Shown here: one piece after another, positions 50,440 through 61,941 of the stretch | Position numbering within the stretch: the first letter of the stretch is position 1 | How the letters are laid out: each line of letters opens with the position of its first letter | Origin: Desmodus rotundus | Taxonomy: Eukaryota > Chordata > Mammalia > Chiroptera > Phyllostomidae | NCBI RefSeq assembly: GCF_022682495.2 | Contig: NC_071391.1 | Coordinates: forward strand, 127,391,896 to 127,455,895 | Length of the DNA stretch: 64,000 bases | Direction: 5' to 3' | Made by a program: the position numbers and the translations under genes | Notes under the pieces: generated by a model | Databases searched by the model: none | What the model was told of the DNA's origin: nothing | What the model saw: the letters and a program-made list of their open reading frames with translations, nothing else

Positions 50440-51065
50440 AAAAGTTGTGTTTATAAAGTCATTCTTGCCCCCTTTCTCCTCTAGGTAGTTGTTAAATCTC
50501 TCTTAAATTCATACTATTTTATTTATTTTCATTGCCACTGACAATTCAAGCTCACATTAGTTCAGCCTATGTTATCCCAATCACCTCGTATTTTTTCTCC
50601 CTTCCTCCCCCTTTGTTACCAGGATAATCATTTCCCTCTCTCAGTCCTTTCAGTTACTGTCTCTCTTACAGTGTGGCCCAGCTTCTGAATATGCGAAGCA
50701 GGGCCATCGCCTGCATCACTATTTTATTTTACCTCTTTCCCTTCTTGCGTTTATGTCCCAGCAGAGTTAGTAACCGTTGCCCCAACATTAAGGTAATAGT
50801 TTCACAAATCTGTGCCTTTACCTTTGTGTTTCCTCTGTGAGGAATTTTCTACTCACCTCCTGACAAGCTCTTATTCATTCTTAAAGTCCCAGCTCAAATT
50901 ATAAATTCTGTATGAAGCTATTTCTCATTTCTTCCTGACAGAAGTTAATCATTTACTTATATTTACTGGGTACAAACTGATATGATTTCTACTGAATCAT
51001 ATCCATCTTCATATTCCAAATACCCAACAAAAATTAGGTGCTAATAAATATCAGTTGAATTGAAT
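50440..51065 (+). repeat. L2 LINE 3' fragment
   Basis: Sense L2 3' region: tctgtgcctttacctttgtg, a ttcttaaagtcccagctcaaat block, tgtatgaagctatttctc, and a taggtgctaataaatatcagttgaa tail. Confidence 0.75.
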
Positions 51066-51257
51066 CAAATTGATGAATTTCCATCTTCCCCTCATATTAC
51101 TCACCCCCTTACACATATACACACAAACTGGAGTTAATGTTAAACATTAAAGCTTAGAAATAGTACAAGATAAAATTGAATATTAATGTTTAATATTTAA
51201 AATGCACAGAAGAAATCACAAAAATAAATACCTGTTTTATATGTTAGTTATAAAGGT

Positions 51258-51511
51258 TGTTATTAAAGCTTTTTATTTAAAACTTTTTTAAAGATTTTAT
51301 TTATTTATTTTTAGAGAGAGGGTAAGGCAGGGAGAAAAAGAGGGAGAAAAACATCACCATGTGGTTGCCTCTCACACACCTGCTGCTGGGGACCTGACCC
51401 TCAATTCAGGCATGTGCCCTGACTGGGCATCGAACCCATGACCCTTTGGTTCACAGGCCAGCACTCAATCCACTGAGCCACACAAGCTAGGGCCTGTTAT
51501 TAAAGCTTTTT
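51258..51511 (-). mobile_element. VES SINE, antisense, with perfect TSD
   Basis: A nearly full-length reverse-complement VES (51275-51494): T-rich tail, gagagaggg block, gtggttgcctctcac, then gccctgactgggcatcgaac and tgagccacacaagctagggc. A perfect 17-bp TSD, tgttattaaagcttttt, lies at 51258-51274 and 51495-51511. It is the clearest SINE insertion here and helps identify the host as a bat. Confidence 0.96.
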
Positions 51512-51739
51512 TAAATGGAGCAGACTGAATCTTCATATACCTATCACTCAGATACAATTATCGAGATCTTATAATATTTACTTCATCTATCTCCTTTTTG
51601 CATTTTTTCCTTTGCTAAAGAATCTTAAATTGGTAAAATAGGTAATTTCACTTTGACATACATAAGTATATATTTTTAAAAATATAGACATTTTCTTACA
51701 AAACTCTACTGTCATTGTCTTACCTGACAAGATAAATAA
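51512..51739. other. Unassigned sequence
   Basis: AT-rich. No recognised feature. Confidence 0.4.
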
Positions 51740-51864
51740 TTTTTTAATAAAGATTGTATGTTTATTCTTACATGTTTAAACTTTAGTCACCTTCAAAGTA
51801 CTCTCCATTTGAGGGAATGCACCTATCGAGGCATTTTTTTCCACTTCTCAAAACAGTTTTTGAA
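51740..51864 (-). pseudogene. Mariner transposase C-terminal fragment
   Basis: The minus strand reads DEFKNCFEKWKK, a change to a stop in the following block, then NGEYFEGD and an AT-rich 3' tail. This is the same C-terminal region as at 27.8 kb. It stops abruptly where antisense L1 sequence starts, so the L1 either inserted here or was joined by deletion. Confidence 0.7.
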
Positions 51865-52299
51865 CTCATCGATTTTTTAATTATTCTTATTTACTCTACT
51901 ACAGTTTTCCCAATTTTTCCCCCTTGTACTCCTCCATCTAGCCCATCCCTTGCTCCCACAGTCCATCCCCACATTGTTGTCCATGTCCATGGTCATTCAT
52001 ACATGTTCTTTGACTAGTCCCTTCCCCTTTTGTGTACCATCCCCTCCCACTTTCCTCTGGCAGCTGTCGGTGTTCCCTGTTTCCATGTCTCTGGCTCTGT
52101 TTTGACATTAGTTTATTTTGTTCATTAGATTCCTTTTATAAGTGAGAATATATGATATTTGTCTTTCACTAACTGGCTTATTTCACTTAACATAATACTC
52201 TCCAGTTCCATCCGTGCTGTTGCAAAGAGTAGGAATTCCTTCTTCTTTCTTTTTGCTGTGTAGTATTGCCTTGTGTAAATGTACCACTATGTTAACTAG

Positions 52300-55082
52300 A
52301 AATGGTGAAAGTGGACATCTTGTCTTATTGTTGATCTTAGTGGGAAAGCTTATAGTTTTTGCCTGTTGAGTATGATGTTGGCTGTAGGTTTCTCATATAT
52401 GACCTTTATTATGTTGAGGTCTGCTCCCTCTATTCCCACTTTGCTAAGTGTTTTATCATAAATAGGTGCTGGATTTTATCAAAAGCTTTTTCAGCATCTA
52501 TTGATATGGTCATGTAATTTTAGTCTTTCATTTTGTTTATGTGATACATCATATTTATTGATTTGTGAATATTTCCTATCCTTATATCCCTAGAATAAAT
52601 TCCACTTGATCATGGTGTATGATCTTTTTAATGTATTATTGGATCTGGTTCGCAAATATTTTGTTGAGGATTTTAGCATCTATGTTCATCAAAGATAATT
52701 GGCCTATAATTTTCTTCCTTTGTTGTGTCTTTAACTGGTTTTGGGATTAGGATAATACTGACCTCATAAAAAGAGTTTGGGAGTCTTCACTCTTCTTGAA
52801 TTTTTTTGGAATAGTTTGAGAATGATAGGGGTTAGTTCTTTGAATGTTTGGTAAAATTCACCTGTGAAGACATCTGAACCAGGGCTTTTGTGTGTCAGTA
52901 GTTTTTTTGATTACTGCTTCACTTTCATTAGTTGTTATTAGTCTATTCAGATTTTCTGCCTCTTCCTGTGGTGGGGAGGGGGGGTGCTCCACCCACTGAC
53001 CTCCCCCGCCATCACAGATGAGAATAAATCTACCAAGACATGATCTGTGTGGGGAGGAAAGGTGACCAGTCTCTCAGAGGAGAAAGGCCCTGAACATCTT
53101 CCCTGCATCTTTATTGAGTTCAGCTCACATAGAGATACATAGTATGCAGGTAAAGCTCATCAACCAATGTCCAAAAAGCTACAGTTGTGAAAAACTGACA
53201 TCATTTCCAGATAGTAGTTGAATAAACACAGAGATTATCTCTGGTCAGTGTGGCTTCAGCTCAAATGTCTGTTTCCTACTAACAAGGCAGAGCAAGCCTC
53301 AAAGAAAACAATGTATATTCTTTCTCTGGCCAGATTCAGCCCCAGGGGCCGTCTGTTCCAGTACAGGCTGAGTCAGGCAGGGAGAGCAAAGCAGCCAAGA
53401 GATTAGGACACTTTTGCAGAAAGAATGAAGACTCAGGCTAAGACACAGCTGAGGGGTGAAGGTCTTTCTGCTCCTTCCCTGATGTCCCATCATGACTGTG
53501 CTTGCCTTAGGTTAGTTACCCCTCCCTTGAGGAGTCTTACCCATCATTGGTTAACCTGTCATCCGCCTGGCCAAGCAGGGGGAAGTGAGGGTGTCAGGGG
53601 CTGTGCTCCTGTCAGGAGGATATGTTTGGTCTCCTAAGTGGCTCCTGTCTCCAAGGCATTTTCACTCAGCCCTAGCCATGGGATCTTTTTGTGTGTTAAT
53701 GAGGATACAGTCCCTGAAACCAGTCAGGACAGTTCCCAACATCTTCCTGATTCAGTTTTTGAAGATTGTATGTTTCTAGAAATTTAGCCATTTTGCCCAG
53801 GTTGTCCAATTTCTTGGCATTGTAGTTGTTCATAGTAGTTTCTTACAATCCTTTATATTTCTGTGGTGTCAGTTGTTACTTCTCCTCTTTCATTTCTGAT
53901 TTTATTTTGGGGGGTCCTCTCTCTTTTTTTTTCTGGATGAATCTGGTTAATGGTTTGTCAATTTTGTTTCTATTTTCAAAGATCCAGCTCCTGGATCCAT
54001 TGATCCTTTGAATTGTTGTTGTTGTTTTTGTCTCTATGTAATTTAATTCTGCTCTGATCATATTTCCTTCTTTCTGCATACTCTGGGCTTTGTTTGTTGC
54101 TGTTCCTCTAGTTTCTGTTTTTAGATGAAGGGTTAGGTTATTTACTTGAGGTTTTTCTATCTTCTTTATGTAGGCTTGAATTGCTATGAACTTCCCTCCC
54201 AGGACTGCCTTCACTGTGTCCCATAGATTTTGGGTCATTGTGTATTCATTTTCATTTGTTTTCAGATAGTTTTTGATTTCTTTGTTGATCTCATTGCTAA
54301 TCCATTCATTATTTAAAAACCTTTTATTTAGCTTCCATGTATATGAATGTTTTTGAGTGTTTTTCTTGAAGTTGGTTTCTAGTTTTAAGCCATTGTGATC
54401 CAAGAAGGTCCTTGATATTATTTCAATTTTCTCACATTTGTTAAGTTTTGTTTTGTGTCCTACCATATGGTCTATCTTTGAGAATGATCCATGTGTGTTT
54501 TAGAAGAATGTGTACTTTGCTTCTCTGGGGTGAAATGTTCTTGTAAATCAAATAGGTCCATTTGATCTAGAGTGTCATTCAATTCTGCAATAGTTTTATT
54601 GATTCTTTTTTTGGAAGATCTATCCATTGTTGACAGTGGGGTGTTAAAACCCCCTACAATGACTTTAGTGCTGTCTATCTCTTTTTTAAAGTCCTCCAAT
54701 GTTTTCTTTATATATTTAGGTGCACCTACATTGGGTGCATATATGTTTACAAGAGTTATATCCTCTTGTTGGACCACTCTCTTAAGTATTAAGTAGTGAC
54801 CTTTTCTGTCTCTTGTTGTGGCCTCTGATTTGAAGTCTACTTTGTCTGATATAAGTATTGTTACCCCAACTTTTTTTCATAGTCCATTTGCTTGGAATAC
54901 GTTTTCCATCCCTTCTCTTATAGCCTGTGTATATCTTTTGTTCTGAGGTTTGTCTCTTATAGGCAGCATATATGTGGGATGTGTTTTCTTATCCATTCAG
55001 CTACCCTATGTCTTTTTTTTTTTGGAACTTTTAATCCATTTACATTTAAGGTTACTATTGATAGATACTTACTCATTGTCAT
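52300..55082 (-). pseudogene. L1 ORF2 remnant (EN and RT regions)
   Basis: L1 ORF2p is an endonuclease/reverse transcriptase that performs target-primed reverse transcription. The start reads MTMSKYLSIVTLNVNGLK, the conserved N-terminus of the AP-like endonuclease. VNIYAPNVGAPKYIKKTLED and FNTPLSTMDRSSKKRI further on are endonuclease hallmarks. The 196-codon frame at 53876-54466 covers the linker before the RT (NEWISNEINKEIKNYLKTNE, SRSWIFENRNKIDKPL). RT-region sequence continues to about 52300, after which about 1 kb or more is missing. Several stops, frame shifts and the LTR insertion make it non-functional. Confidence 0.85.
52961..53747 (-). repeat. Solo ERV LTR in L1 ORF2, 6-bp TSD
   Basis: A 775-bp minus-strand LTR (52967-53741) that starts TGTTGGGAAC and ends CCCCACCACA in its own sense orientation. 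A caataaag polyadenylation signal (53115-53110) lies about 143 bp from the 3' end. A perfect 6-bp TSD, tcttcc, occurs at 52961-52966 and 53742-53747, and L1 ORF2 continues without loss across the insertion. Six-bp TSDs are usual for class II (beta-like) endogenous retroviruses. No internal viral genes remain. Confidence 0.88.
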
Positions 55083-55129
55083 TTTTTTCTCTTTGTACCT
55101 GTGTTCTTCCCTCTTTCTATGTCTTTTTC

Positions 55130-56086
55130 TTCTCCTTAAAGCCATACCTTTAGCATTTCTTGCAGTGCTGGCTTGGTGGAGATATACTCTTTTAGCCTTC
55201 TTTTGTCTGGGAAGCTCTTTGTTTCACCTTCCATTTTAAATGAGAGCTTTGCTGGATAGAGTAGGCTTGGTTGCATATTTTTACTTTTCATTACTTGGAA
55301 TATTTCATGCCAATCCCTTCTGGCTTGTAGGTGTTTATGTTGAGAAATCAGCTGATAGCCTGATTGGAGCTCACTTGTTCGTTATTATCTGTTTCTTCCT
55401 TGCTGTCTTTAAGATTTTCTCTTTGTCCTTATAATTTTGATCACAGTATGTTACGGAGTGGGCCTCTTTGGGTTCCTCTTGATCAGGACCCTCTGTGCTT
55501 TCTGGACTTGCATGATGTTTTCCCTCAGCGAGTGAGGGAAGTTTCCTGTCATTTTTTTTCAAACAGGTTTTCTATCCCTTGCTCTTTCCTTCTTCTTCTG
55601 CTGTTCCTCTGATGCAAACATTGTTACATTTCATGTCATCCCAAAGCTCCTTTGAACTATCCTTGTTCTTTTTGAGTCTTTTTTCATTTTGTTGCTTTGA
55701 CTGGGTGTTTTTTTTTCCCACCTTGTCTTTTGCTTGCTGATATGATTCTCTGCTTCATCTAGCCCGCTTTTAATTCCTTCTAGTGCGTTCTTCATTTCTG
55801 ATATTGTATTCTTCATTTCCATCTGGTTCTTATTCAAGATTTCTATGTCCTTTTTCATGCTGATGTAGGTCCCAGTAAGTTCCTTGTAGTTCTCACTAAG
55901 TTCTCTGAGCATCCTTATAACCATTACCTTGAACTCTATGTCTGATAAATTGCTTGCCTCAATTTTACTTAGCTCTTTTTCTGGAGATTCCTCCTTTTCT
56001 TCTGTTTGGGGGTTGTTTCTTTGTCTCCCTGTTTTAGTTGTCTCTTTGTGTTTGTTTCTGTGTATTAGATTGAGTTGCTTTGACAC
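55130..56086 (-). pseudogene. L1 ORF1 remnant
   Basis: ORF1p is the L1 RNA-binding nucleic-acid chaperone, with a coiled coil, RRM and C-terminal domain. The N-terminal 151-codon frame (55631-56086) shows a charged start and a heptad-rich region (NYKELTGTYISMKKDIEILN). The C-terminal domain is visible near 55150-55270 as LLYPAKLSFKMEG and KPALQEMLK. Between them the frame is broken by stops and shifts. It provides the internal comparison for the shortened ORF1 at 62.6-63.4 kb. Confidence 0.8.
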
Positions 56087-56089
56087 TCT

Positions 56090-58084
56090 GTCTTGTGGGG
56101 CGGCATTTTGTGTTAGGAGTCCTCTGAGCCCCAGTGGTGCTGACTCCTCGATCTCTTGGTCTGGATGCTCAAGGAATGTCCTCTGTATGGGTTATGTGGA
56201 CTCTCCTGTCATATAAGGGTCCTGAGTGTTCTTGGCCCATTTGATGGTGGGCCCTTCTGTCTGGCTGACTAAGGGGCTCAACCTCCACCAAATATTGCAC
56301 GCTGCAGTATTAGTGCTGGCAGAACAAAGTAAAACAACACGAAACAACACCAAAATAAGCAACTCCCTCTGACCACCACAGCAATATCGACAAGAAGAGA
56401 GCAAAGAATATTAAAAGAGGAAAGAGAAATAGAATAGTAGAGAAAGGGGAAAAGAAAAAAAAAAGAATATGAGAAGACCAAAGAAAAGAAAAGTGATTAT
56501 GGGAGGAGAAAGGGGAAGAGCACTACTACTCATAATGAATTGAAAGAGGAAAATGGGGAAAAGGAACACAGAAAATGTGACAAAAAATAATAAAAGGAGA
56601 GAAGAGAACAGTGGATTAATCAAAGATAGAGTAGAATAAGAAATATGAAAGAAAAATTAGAGCACCAAAAATAAAAGGAAAAGTAGATTAAAAATTAATA
56701 AAAAGGCTATGAAAAAGAAAAAGTAGCTAAAATAAAGAGAAAAGAACCAAGCAGATTTGTCTCAGCACGGTTTAGATCTCGCCTCTGGTTTCCCCCTTTG
56801 GATCCTGCTCTGATGTCTGAGTTGGAGGCTGAGTCTGGTGTAAGCCAATGACAGATGCAATCCACGTTTGGCCCTCGGCCACCTTTTTGAAGCTACAGGG
56901 GATCCACAGTTTGTGGCTGCTTCCTCTGGGCTTGGCTGCTCCCAGGGTGGACCGGGCTGCTCTGCAAAGCTGGCTTTTATCAGCACTGGGTCCAGGGGTG
57001 TATCAGCAACTATCCCAGGTCGCCAATGGATCTGCCTCTGCCTTTCTCTTCCTGCTGGGCTGCTGTCAATCTTATACTGGTTGCAGACCTGACTATTTCT
57101 GAGAGAGCTTCTGGCAGAAACAGGGGGCTGTGATTCCTGGGTGTCCCATGCCAGGTGCCTTTCAGACTTCAAGGAAGGTGATGGGCTTTTCTTCCTCTCC
57201 CAAACCACTAGTCTGAGTCTGTCAGGGATTATTTCCCTATATTCGGCAGAGTGGGGCACCTGGTGGGCTCCCAGAGCCCAGATTTTGTGTCTGCCAGATG
57301 CTGGGAAGGTGTTTCTGTGGCTCTCCCTTCAGGGGCAAGCACCAATCTGTTTCTCAGGATAGTATATGGATTGGCTGCACCCTACCACCAGTCTCTGATG
57401 ACCCCTGAGTCCATTTATGTTGCTGTCTCCTCAGCAAGTATTAAGATGCAGGACGGGAGAAAAGAAAAACAAAACAGAATGCCACAACAGATAAAATTGA
57501 AGAAAAAAACTACGACAAAAAAAACTTGCTGAGTGGAGAGAACAGGGTTTCAGAGGTTGTGGAGAGGGGATTTCCAGAGGGTGGGTGGAGAGGTTCCGCA
57601 CAGGGTAGGGTAATTGATTTTCCCCTGGGAGGGCCTAGCTCTTCTCAAGAAAGATGGCTGTTGTGTAGCCCAGTTATATCAGGGCCCGAAAATCCCACAG
57701 CTGCTCCTCCAAGACTCTCCCTTGTGCCTCCCACTCCAGATTCACCTCAGGCGACTCTCGTCTACGCCACCCTCCCTTCACTAGCGCCCACGGTGGGTAG
57801 CCACAAACACACAACCTGTGCTTTGCCCCTTAAAAAAAAGATGATGTATTTATCTCCAGTGATTTTTGTCTCTCCTCAGAGTAGAGAGCCCCCGTAGTGC
57901 AGACTCCTCGATCTTCTTCTGATCAAGGTGCTGTCAGAATCTCCTTTGTATGGGTTATGTGGACTCTCCTGTTGTATTTGGGACCTGATTTTTATTGGCC
58001 TGTTCCTTGGTAGGAACTTTTCCCCATCTGGCTGACTGAGGGGCTCAGCCCCTCCCAGCCCACCTCTGCCTTGAGAGGGCTTCT
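56090..58084 (-). promoter_or_regulatory. L1 5' UTR with duplicated block
   Basis: About 2 kb between ORF1 and the 5' boundary. A block at 56138-56285 recurs diverged at 57898-58050 in the same orientation (cagactcctcgatctt-like, tatgggttatgtggactctcctgt, ctggctgactgaggggctc). This hints at a repeated promoter unit or a composite L1. A purine-rich (plus strand) tract at about 56395-56750 lies between the two. L1 5' UTRs normally hold the internal promoter. Confidence 0.6.
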
Positions 58085-58190
58085 AGGTGTGGGTTGCATC
58101 GTCATTCAGGACACATACAGGAGGCCACCTGTCAACTTCTCTCCCACACCAATGCCTCTCCCCCATCTCCCAATTCAATAGAATGTATCT
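58085..58190 (+). mobile_element. Degraded VES SINE fragment
   Basis: tgtgggttgcatcgtcattc, aggacacatacaggaggcca, then tctctcccacaccaatgcctc and a CT-rich end match the 3' two-thirds of VES. The tRNA head is absent and there is no clear TSD. Confidence 0.6.
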
Positions 58191-58199
58191 GTGTGCATC

Positions 58200-58965
58200 A
58201 TCTTCTTTTAGATCTCATATCATCCTGATGGCGTGGGGGAGGAAAGGGAAGGGTCCAGCCGCAAAACTAAAACACGGGACAGTGGCTGGGCACTTAGGCT
58301 GCTCTCTCCAGTGAGGTTCTCTCTCTGACTCCTGCCACTTCGCTCCCACTGCTGCATTCCCTCCGTGGTCTCTGTTGCCAGTGCTGCACTGGCTGCCTCT
58401 CTTTGCCCTTGTGCTCCTGGTTCCTCAGCTGATCTGCAGCCTCCTTGGTCAGATCTGTCCTGTTCACAGTTCCAGCTGCATCTGGGACCAGGGAGGCTAC
58501 AACCCTCTCCAAAGCAAGTACCACAGTCCCTAGGAACCTGGCTCCTGGTGGCGGGTTGCATGGTCCAGCCTGGCAAGGCACAGAATCCACAGAGCCAAGT
58601 TTGGGTGTGAGGTGCAGCCACTCTGGCAGCTTCTTCCTGAGGAAGATATTGCAAATTCCACAAAAGGGGCCCTGCTTCACATCTGTGCATCCAGAAGCAC
58701 CAGGCTGGGCAGCGGTTGCAGTGGTGGTGGCCGTGGCTCTGACAGGAGAACCTGGGCCTCCTGCCCCTGAGTGCTCTCGCAGGTGCACAGGCACTCACAT
58801 ACTTGAAACACACACCCACCCACTCGTCTGCACACACACTCACTCGCATACACTCTCACTCACACTCAGCTGGATTTTTGAGTTGGTTATTCTGTGGTTT
58901 AGCTGTAACTGGTCTGGGGCTGGGAGCATGTGGTCCCAGCTACTCTGTAGTCCTCTTGGAACCTA
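58200..58965 (-). other. GC-rich segment of unknown origin
   Basis: About 750 bp, clearly more GC-rich than its surroundings. It has two overlapping minus-strand frames (209 codons at 58220-58849, 166 codons at 58294-58794) and a plus-strand frame of 173 codons (58445-58966), plus a CA/CT-rich simple stretch at about 58800-58870. I recognise no protein domain. It may be the outermost part of the neighbouring L1's 5' UTR, a separate element, or part of a GC-rich retrocopy. Overlapping frames on both strands favour compositional chance over coding. Confidence 0.4.
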
Positions 58966-59039
58966 AAATAAATGATTTTTAAGCATCACTTGATATTCAG
59001 TCTATAATCAAACTTCCATGACTATCTAAAAAATCATCT
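58966..59039. other. Short unassigned spacer
   Basis: No recognised feature. Confidence 0.4.
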
Positions 59040-60090
59040 GATAATAGTTGGTTTGTTTTTATTAAGATTCACACAATCTCCACTTACTGCATTTGTGTCT
59101 CTTGAGTCTTCTGTTTTCTCTGCAGTCCACCCACTTCTCCCTTTTCACCATCATGCTATTGAATTTTTGCAAAAACTAGATTAGTGCTTCTAAAGAATAT
59201 TCCACGTTCTGGATTTGCTTATTTTCTTTTTTCCAGTGCCATTTAACTAACCACATATATCTCCTGTAAATGAAAGTTAGTTGTAAATCCTGATTAGATT
59301 TTTTTTTGTGTGTCTTTGTTTTGCAAAAGCATTTTTAGGTAAAGCTCTGTGTGGTGTTGCATGGTGTTTAGCATTACAGTGACTGCTTGTTCCTTCTTTA
59401 GTGAGGCTAGGATATGGTGGATACAGGTCCTGGAAATCTAGTCCTATCATTGTGAAATATCTCATAATCTTCCATCTACTATTCTCATTGAATTATGATC
59501 CTTGCCTGATTTATTCTTTATGTCAGTAGAACCTACAAAACAAAGATTTCCTCTTCTGTTCTTCCTTCCACATTTCCAGGTGGAATTCTTCAGCAAAGGA
59601 GAACTTTCCCTCGTTAACCAGAGATATTTGATTATATTAAAATATATTGAACAGGGCATAGGCAGGATAATGTTCTTTTTAATGAGCAGTTTTCAGAGTG
59701 GTTGCCTTAGGAACTTTCAGTCATGTCCAATGAGGTCGTTTTTCCCTTTCTCTTTTTTAAGTGTAATTTTTATACCACAGATTTTTATGTAGTCAGTGCA
59801 TTTGAATCAGCCATACTTATGAGCTTATTGGTTGTTCTTCCTCTGACCAAAGGGGGCCTTGGAGGTTGCATCCTGTTTTGTCAGTGCTGTGTGTTTGTTT
59901 GTTTGTTGCATTAGCCTATGATTCTTGAAAACTCCCTTGCTCTTTGCCATAAGATACTTCAGCCAAATCTTGTGTGTGTCCAGCTTTACACCTGGAATCA
60001 GCTATTCCTCCAAGGAGCCCAGCGTGCCAGGTTGCTCATTGCTAATGGGTGGTCACTGACTCTAGGAGTTTTCAGTGGACAAAGCTAGAA
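59040..60090 (-). mobile_element. Old L1 (L1M-type) fragment, antisense
   Basis: It follows an old L1 pattern in reverse: attccacgttctggatttgc, cctgtaaatgaaagttagttgtaaatcc, tgatccttgcctgatttattc, attcttcagcaaaggagaac, and ctggaatcagctattcctccaaggagccc at the far end. Diverged and non-coding. Confidence 0.6.
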
Positions 60091-60739
60091 ATTATATATG
60101 TTTAAAAAAACAAGACAAAATAATCCAGAGTCCAAACTGATATTTATAATTTGCATGTAACACTACAGCATTTTCACTTAATTGAAAACATTTTTATCTT
60201 CATATTTATCTTTATACTAAAACTTTTGCTCCTTAAAGCACTAATGATTTGTAACTTGCATTTTTCTATTCTCTACATAAAACAGATTTCAAAATTACAA
60301 TATACATACTAATAATTGGACTGCATAATGAAATTTAGTATGTAATTAACTACTAATAATGTAAAAATGGAATTGAATTTATCCTATAAGAATATATAGT
60401 AAAAAATACTGTGTTCTAAAGTCACTTGAAGTAATTCTTATCTCTATGTGTTTATATCGCAACTGGATATACAACTAAACTCTAAACCAAGTATGAAGGA
60501 AGAATAAAGGCATTTTTGACATAAAATGACTCAGGAAATTTACTTTCCATATACTTTATATCAGGGAATTTCTTGATTTCACCCAGTAAAAAAATAAAAT
60601 AATATAAACCAAGAAAGATTTTGGAACCAGGAAATAGTGCATTAACATTAAGAGCATAAAGTGGAGACTTTCCCAAATGCTGGACAGCTGGGTCCTACAT
60701 AGCAATGGTGCAGATGGCCCAGGCTCATGAAGGCCTTAG
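60091..60739. other. Unique AT-rich sequence
   Basis: No recognised gene or repeat. Confidence 0.45.
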
Positions 60740-60929
60740 CAGGGGTGTCAAACTCATTTTCACTGGGGGCCACATCAGCGTCACAGTTGCCTTCAAAGGG
60801 CTGAAATAATTTTAGGACTGTATAAACATAAGTACTCCTTAACTGTTAAGGAGTTGAAATTATATTCAGTCCTTTGAAAGTGATCGTGAGGCTGATGTGG
60901 CCCCTGGTGAAATGAATTTGTCACCCCTG
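60740..60929. mobile_element. hAT MITE, copy 2
   Basis: 190 bp, the same family as the MITE at 29.0 kb. It begins caggggtgtcaaactcattt and ends ttgtcacccctg, with long inverted termini and the same aataattttaggactgtata central block. Unlike copy 1, the 8-bp flanks do not match, so its TSD has been lost or the boundary has rearranged. Confidence 0.8.
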
Positions 60930-61915
60930 TGGGAGAGTGGTGGCAAAAAGGTATGTTCCATGGACAGTTTCCATAGGAGCTTGAGGTGCTGGACCAATTT
61001 AAAGGTCTAATAAAGGCACTATGTGGAAGAAATTGAGAAGGGCACTTAGAATAACGAGAAGCTCTCTGAGAAAGGAAACGTAGTTATACAACTTTTATTG
61101 GTTCTGCAGTGAATCTCCAAAACTGACACTAATTTCATGTTCCTTAATGATTTTTAACTTTTAATATCAATGTGTGGATAAAGCACAGAAGTTTAATTAT
61201 AGTTGTGGAAAAAATATAAATATTATCATCACTGACTCTGTAAAAATACTGGTAGAACTTAAAAGATGAATTGGGGGGATACTGTCAAAGGGAAAGCAAG
61301 TACTTTAATATTCTCATTCTGCAAAAAAATGAAATCAAGAGACACTGCCTATGAAATAAAGATTTTCGTGTATCACTTCAGAACACAAAGGAAGCAAGAG
61401 CTATTAGAATGTGTATTCCTAGGGAGAGCAGGATTAAGACTGAGGAGATTAGGGCTCAGGCAGGTAACTTACATTTTTCTCTAAACCAAGCTGTAGTGCA
61501 ATACATGTATTAAGTAATGTGATGGAATACACTAATCAAGCAGTATAATATTCATATTTACAGTCGTAGTATTAGCTGGAAGAATTGCCACTCCCAGAAA
61601 TACATCTCACAATACGACACTGAGGAATATCTCCCAGGGTGCCAATTAAAGCTTAAATTGTTGGAAGCGGTGAAAGAGTGACGGTCAATATGGAGGCCAG
61701 GAGATAGAAATACCGCCTGTGAGTCATTGGTGTGCCTGAATAAATAGAAGGAAAGGATATCAATGAAATAAGAGCTATATTCAAAGAAAGAAGAAAAATG
61801 TTCATTCTTGATAGAATTTTGAGTCAAAAGAAAAAAAATGGCTTACTCTTTATGAGAGACAAATTTTATCAAAAGCTCTCCTTAGAGACATATCTACATA
61901 TCTGAATTAAGTTAT
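60930..61915. other. Unique intergenic sequence
   Basis: No recognised gene or repeat. Confidence 0.45.
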
Positions 61916-61941
61916 GAAATTAAAAAGAGAGGGGAGAGAAC

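Larger units (their letters stand above)
51865..58084 (-). mobile_element. Near full-structure L1, antisense, interrupted
   Basis: Read on the minus strand: a 5' UTR (about 58084-56090), ORF1 (56086-about 55130), ORF2 (from 55082) with endonuclease and reverse-transcriptase sequence, then a 3' UTR joined directly to RT-region sequence near 52300. The C-terminal part of ORF2 is therefore deleted. A solo LTR (52967-53741) splits ORF2. Stops and frame shifts show the copy is inactive. No TSD was established. Confidence 0.85.

Noticed and set aside
53876..54466. 196-codon minus frame taken as a possible gene
   Set aside because: The sequence is L1 ORF2 linker/RT-proximal region (SRSWIFENRNKIDKPL and similar), not a host gene.
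56762..57259. 165-codon minus frame
   Set aside because: It falls within the L1 5' UTR, overlaps plus-strand frames, and shows no domain. Treated as chance in GC-richer DNA.
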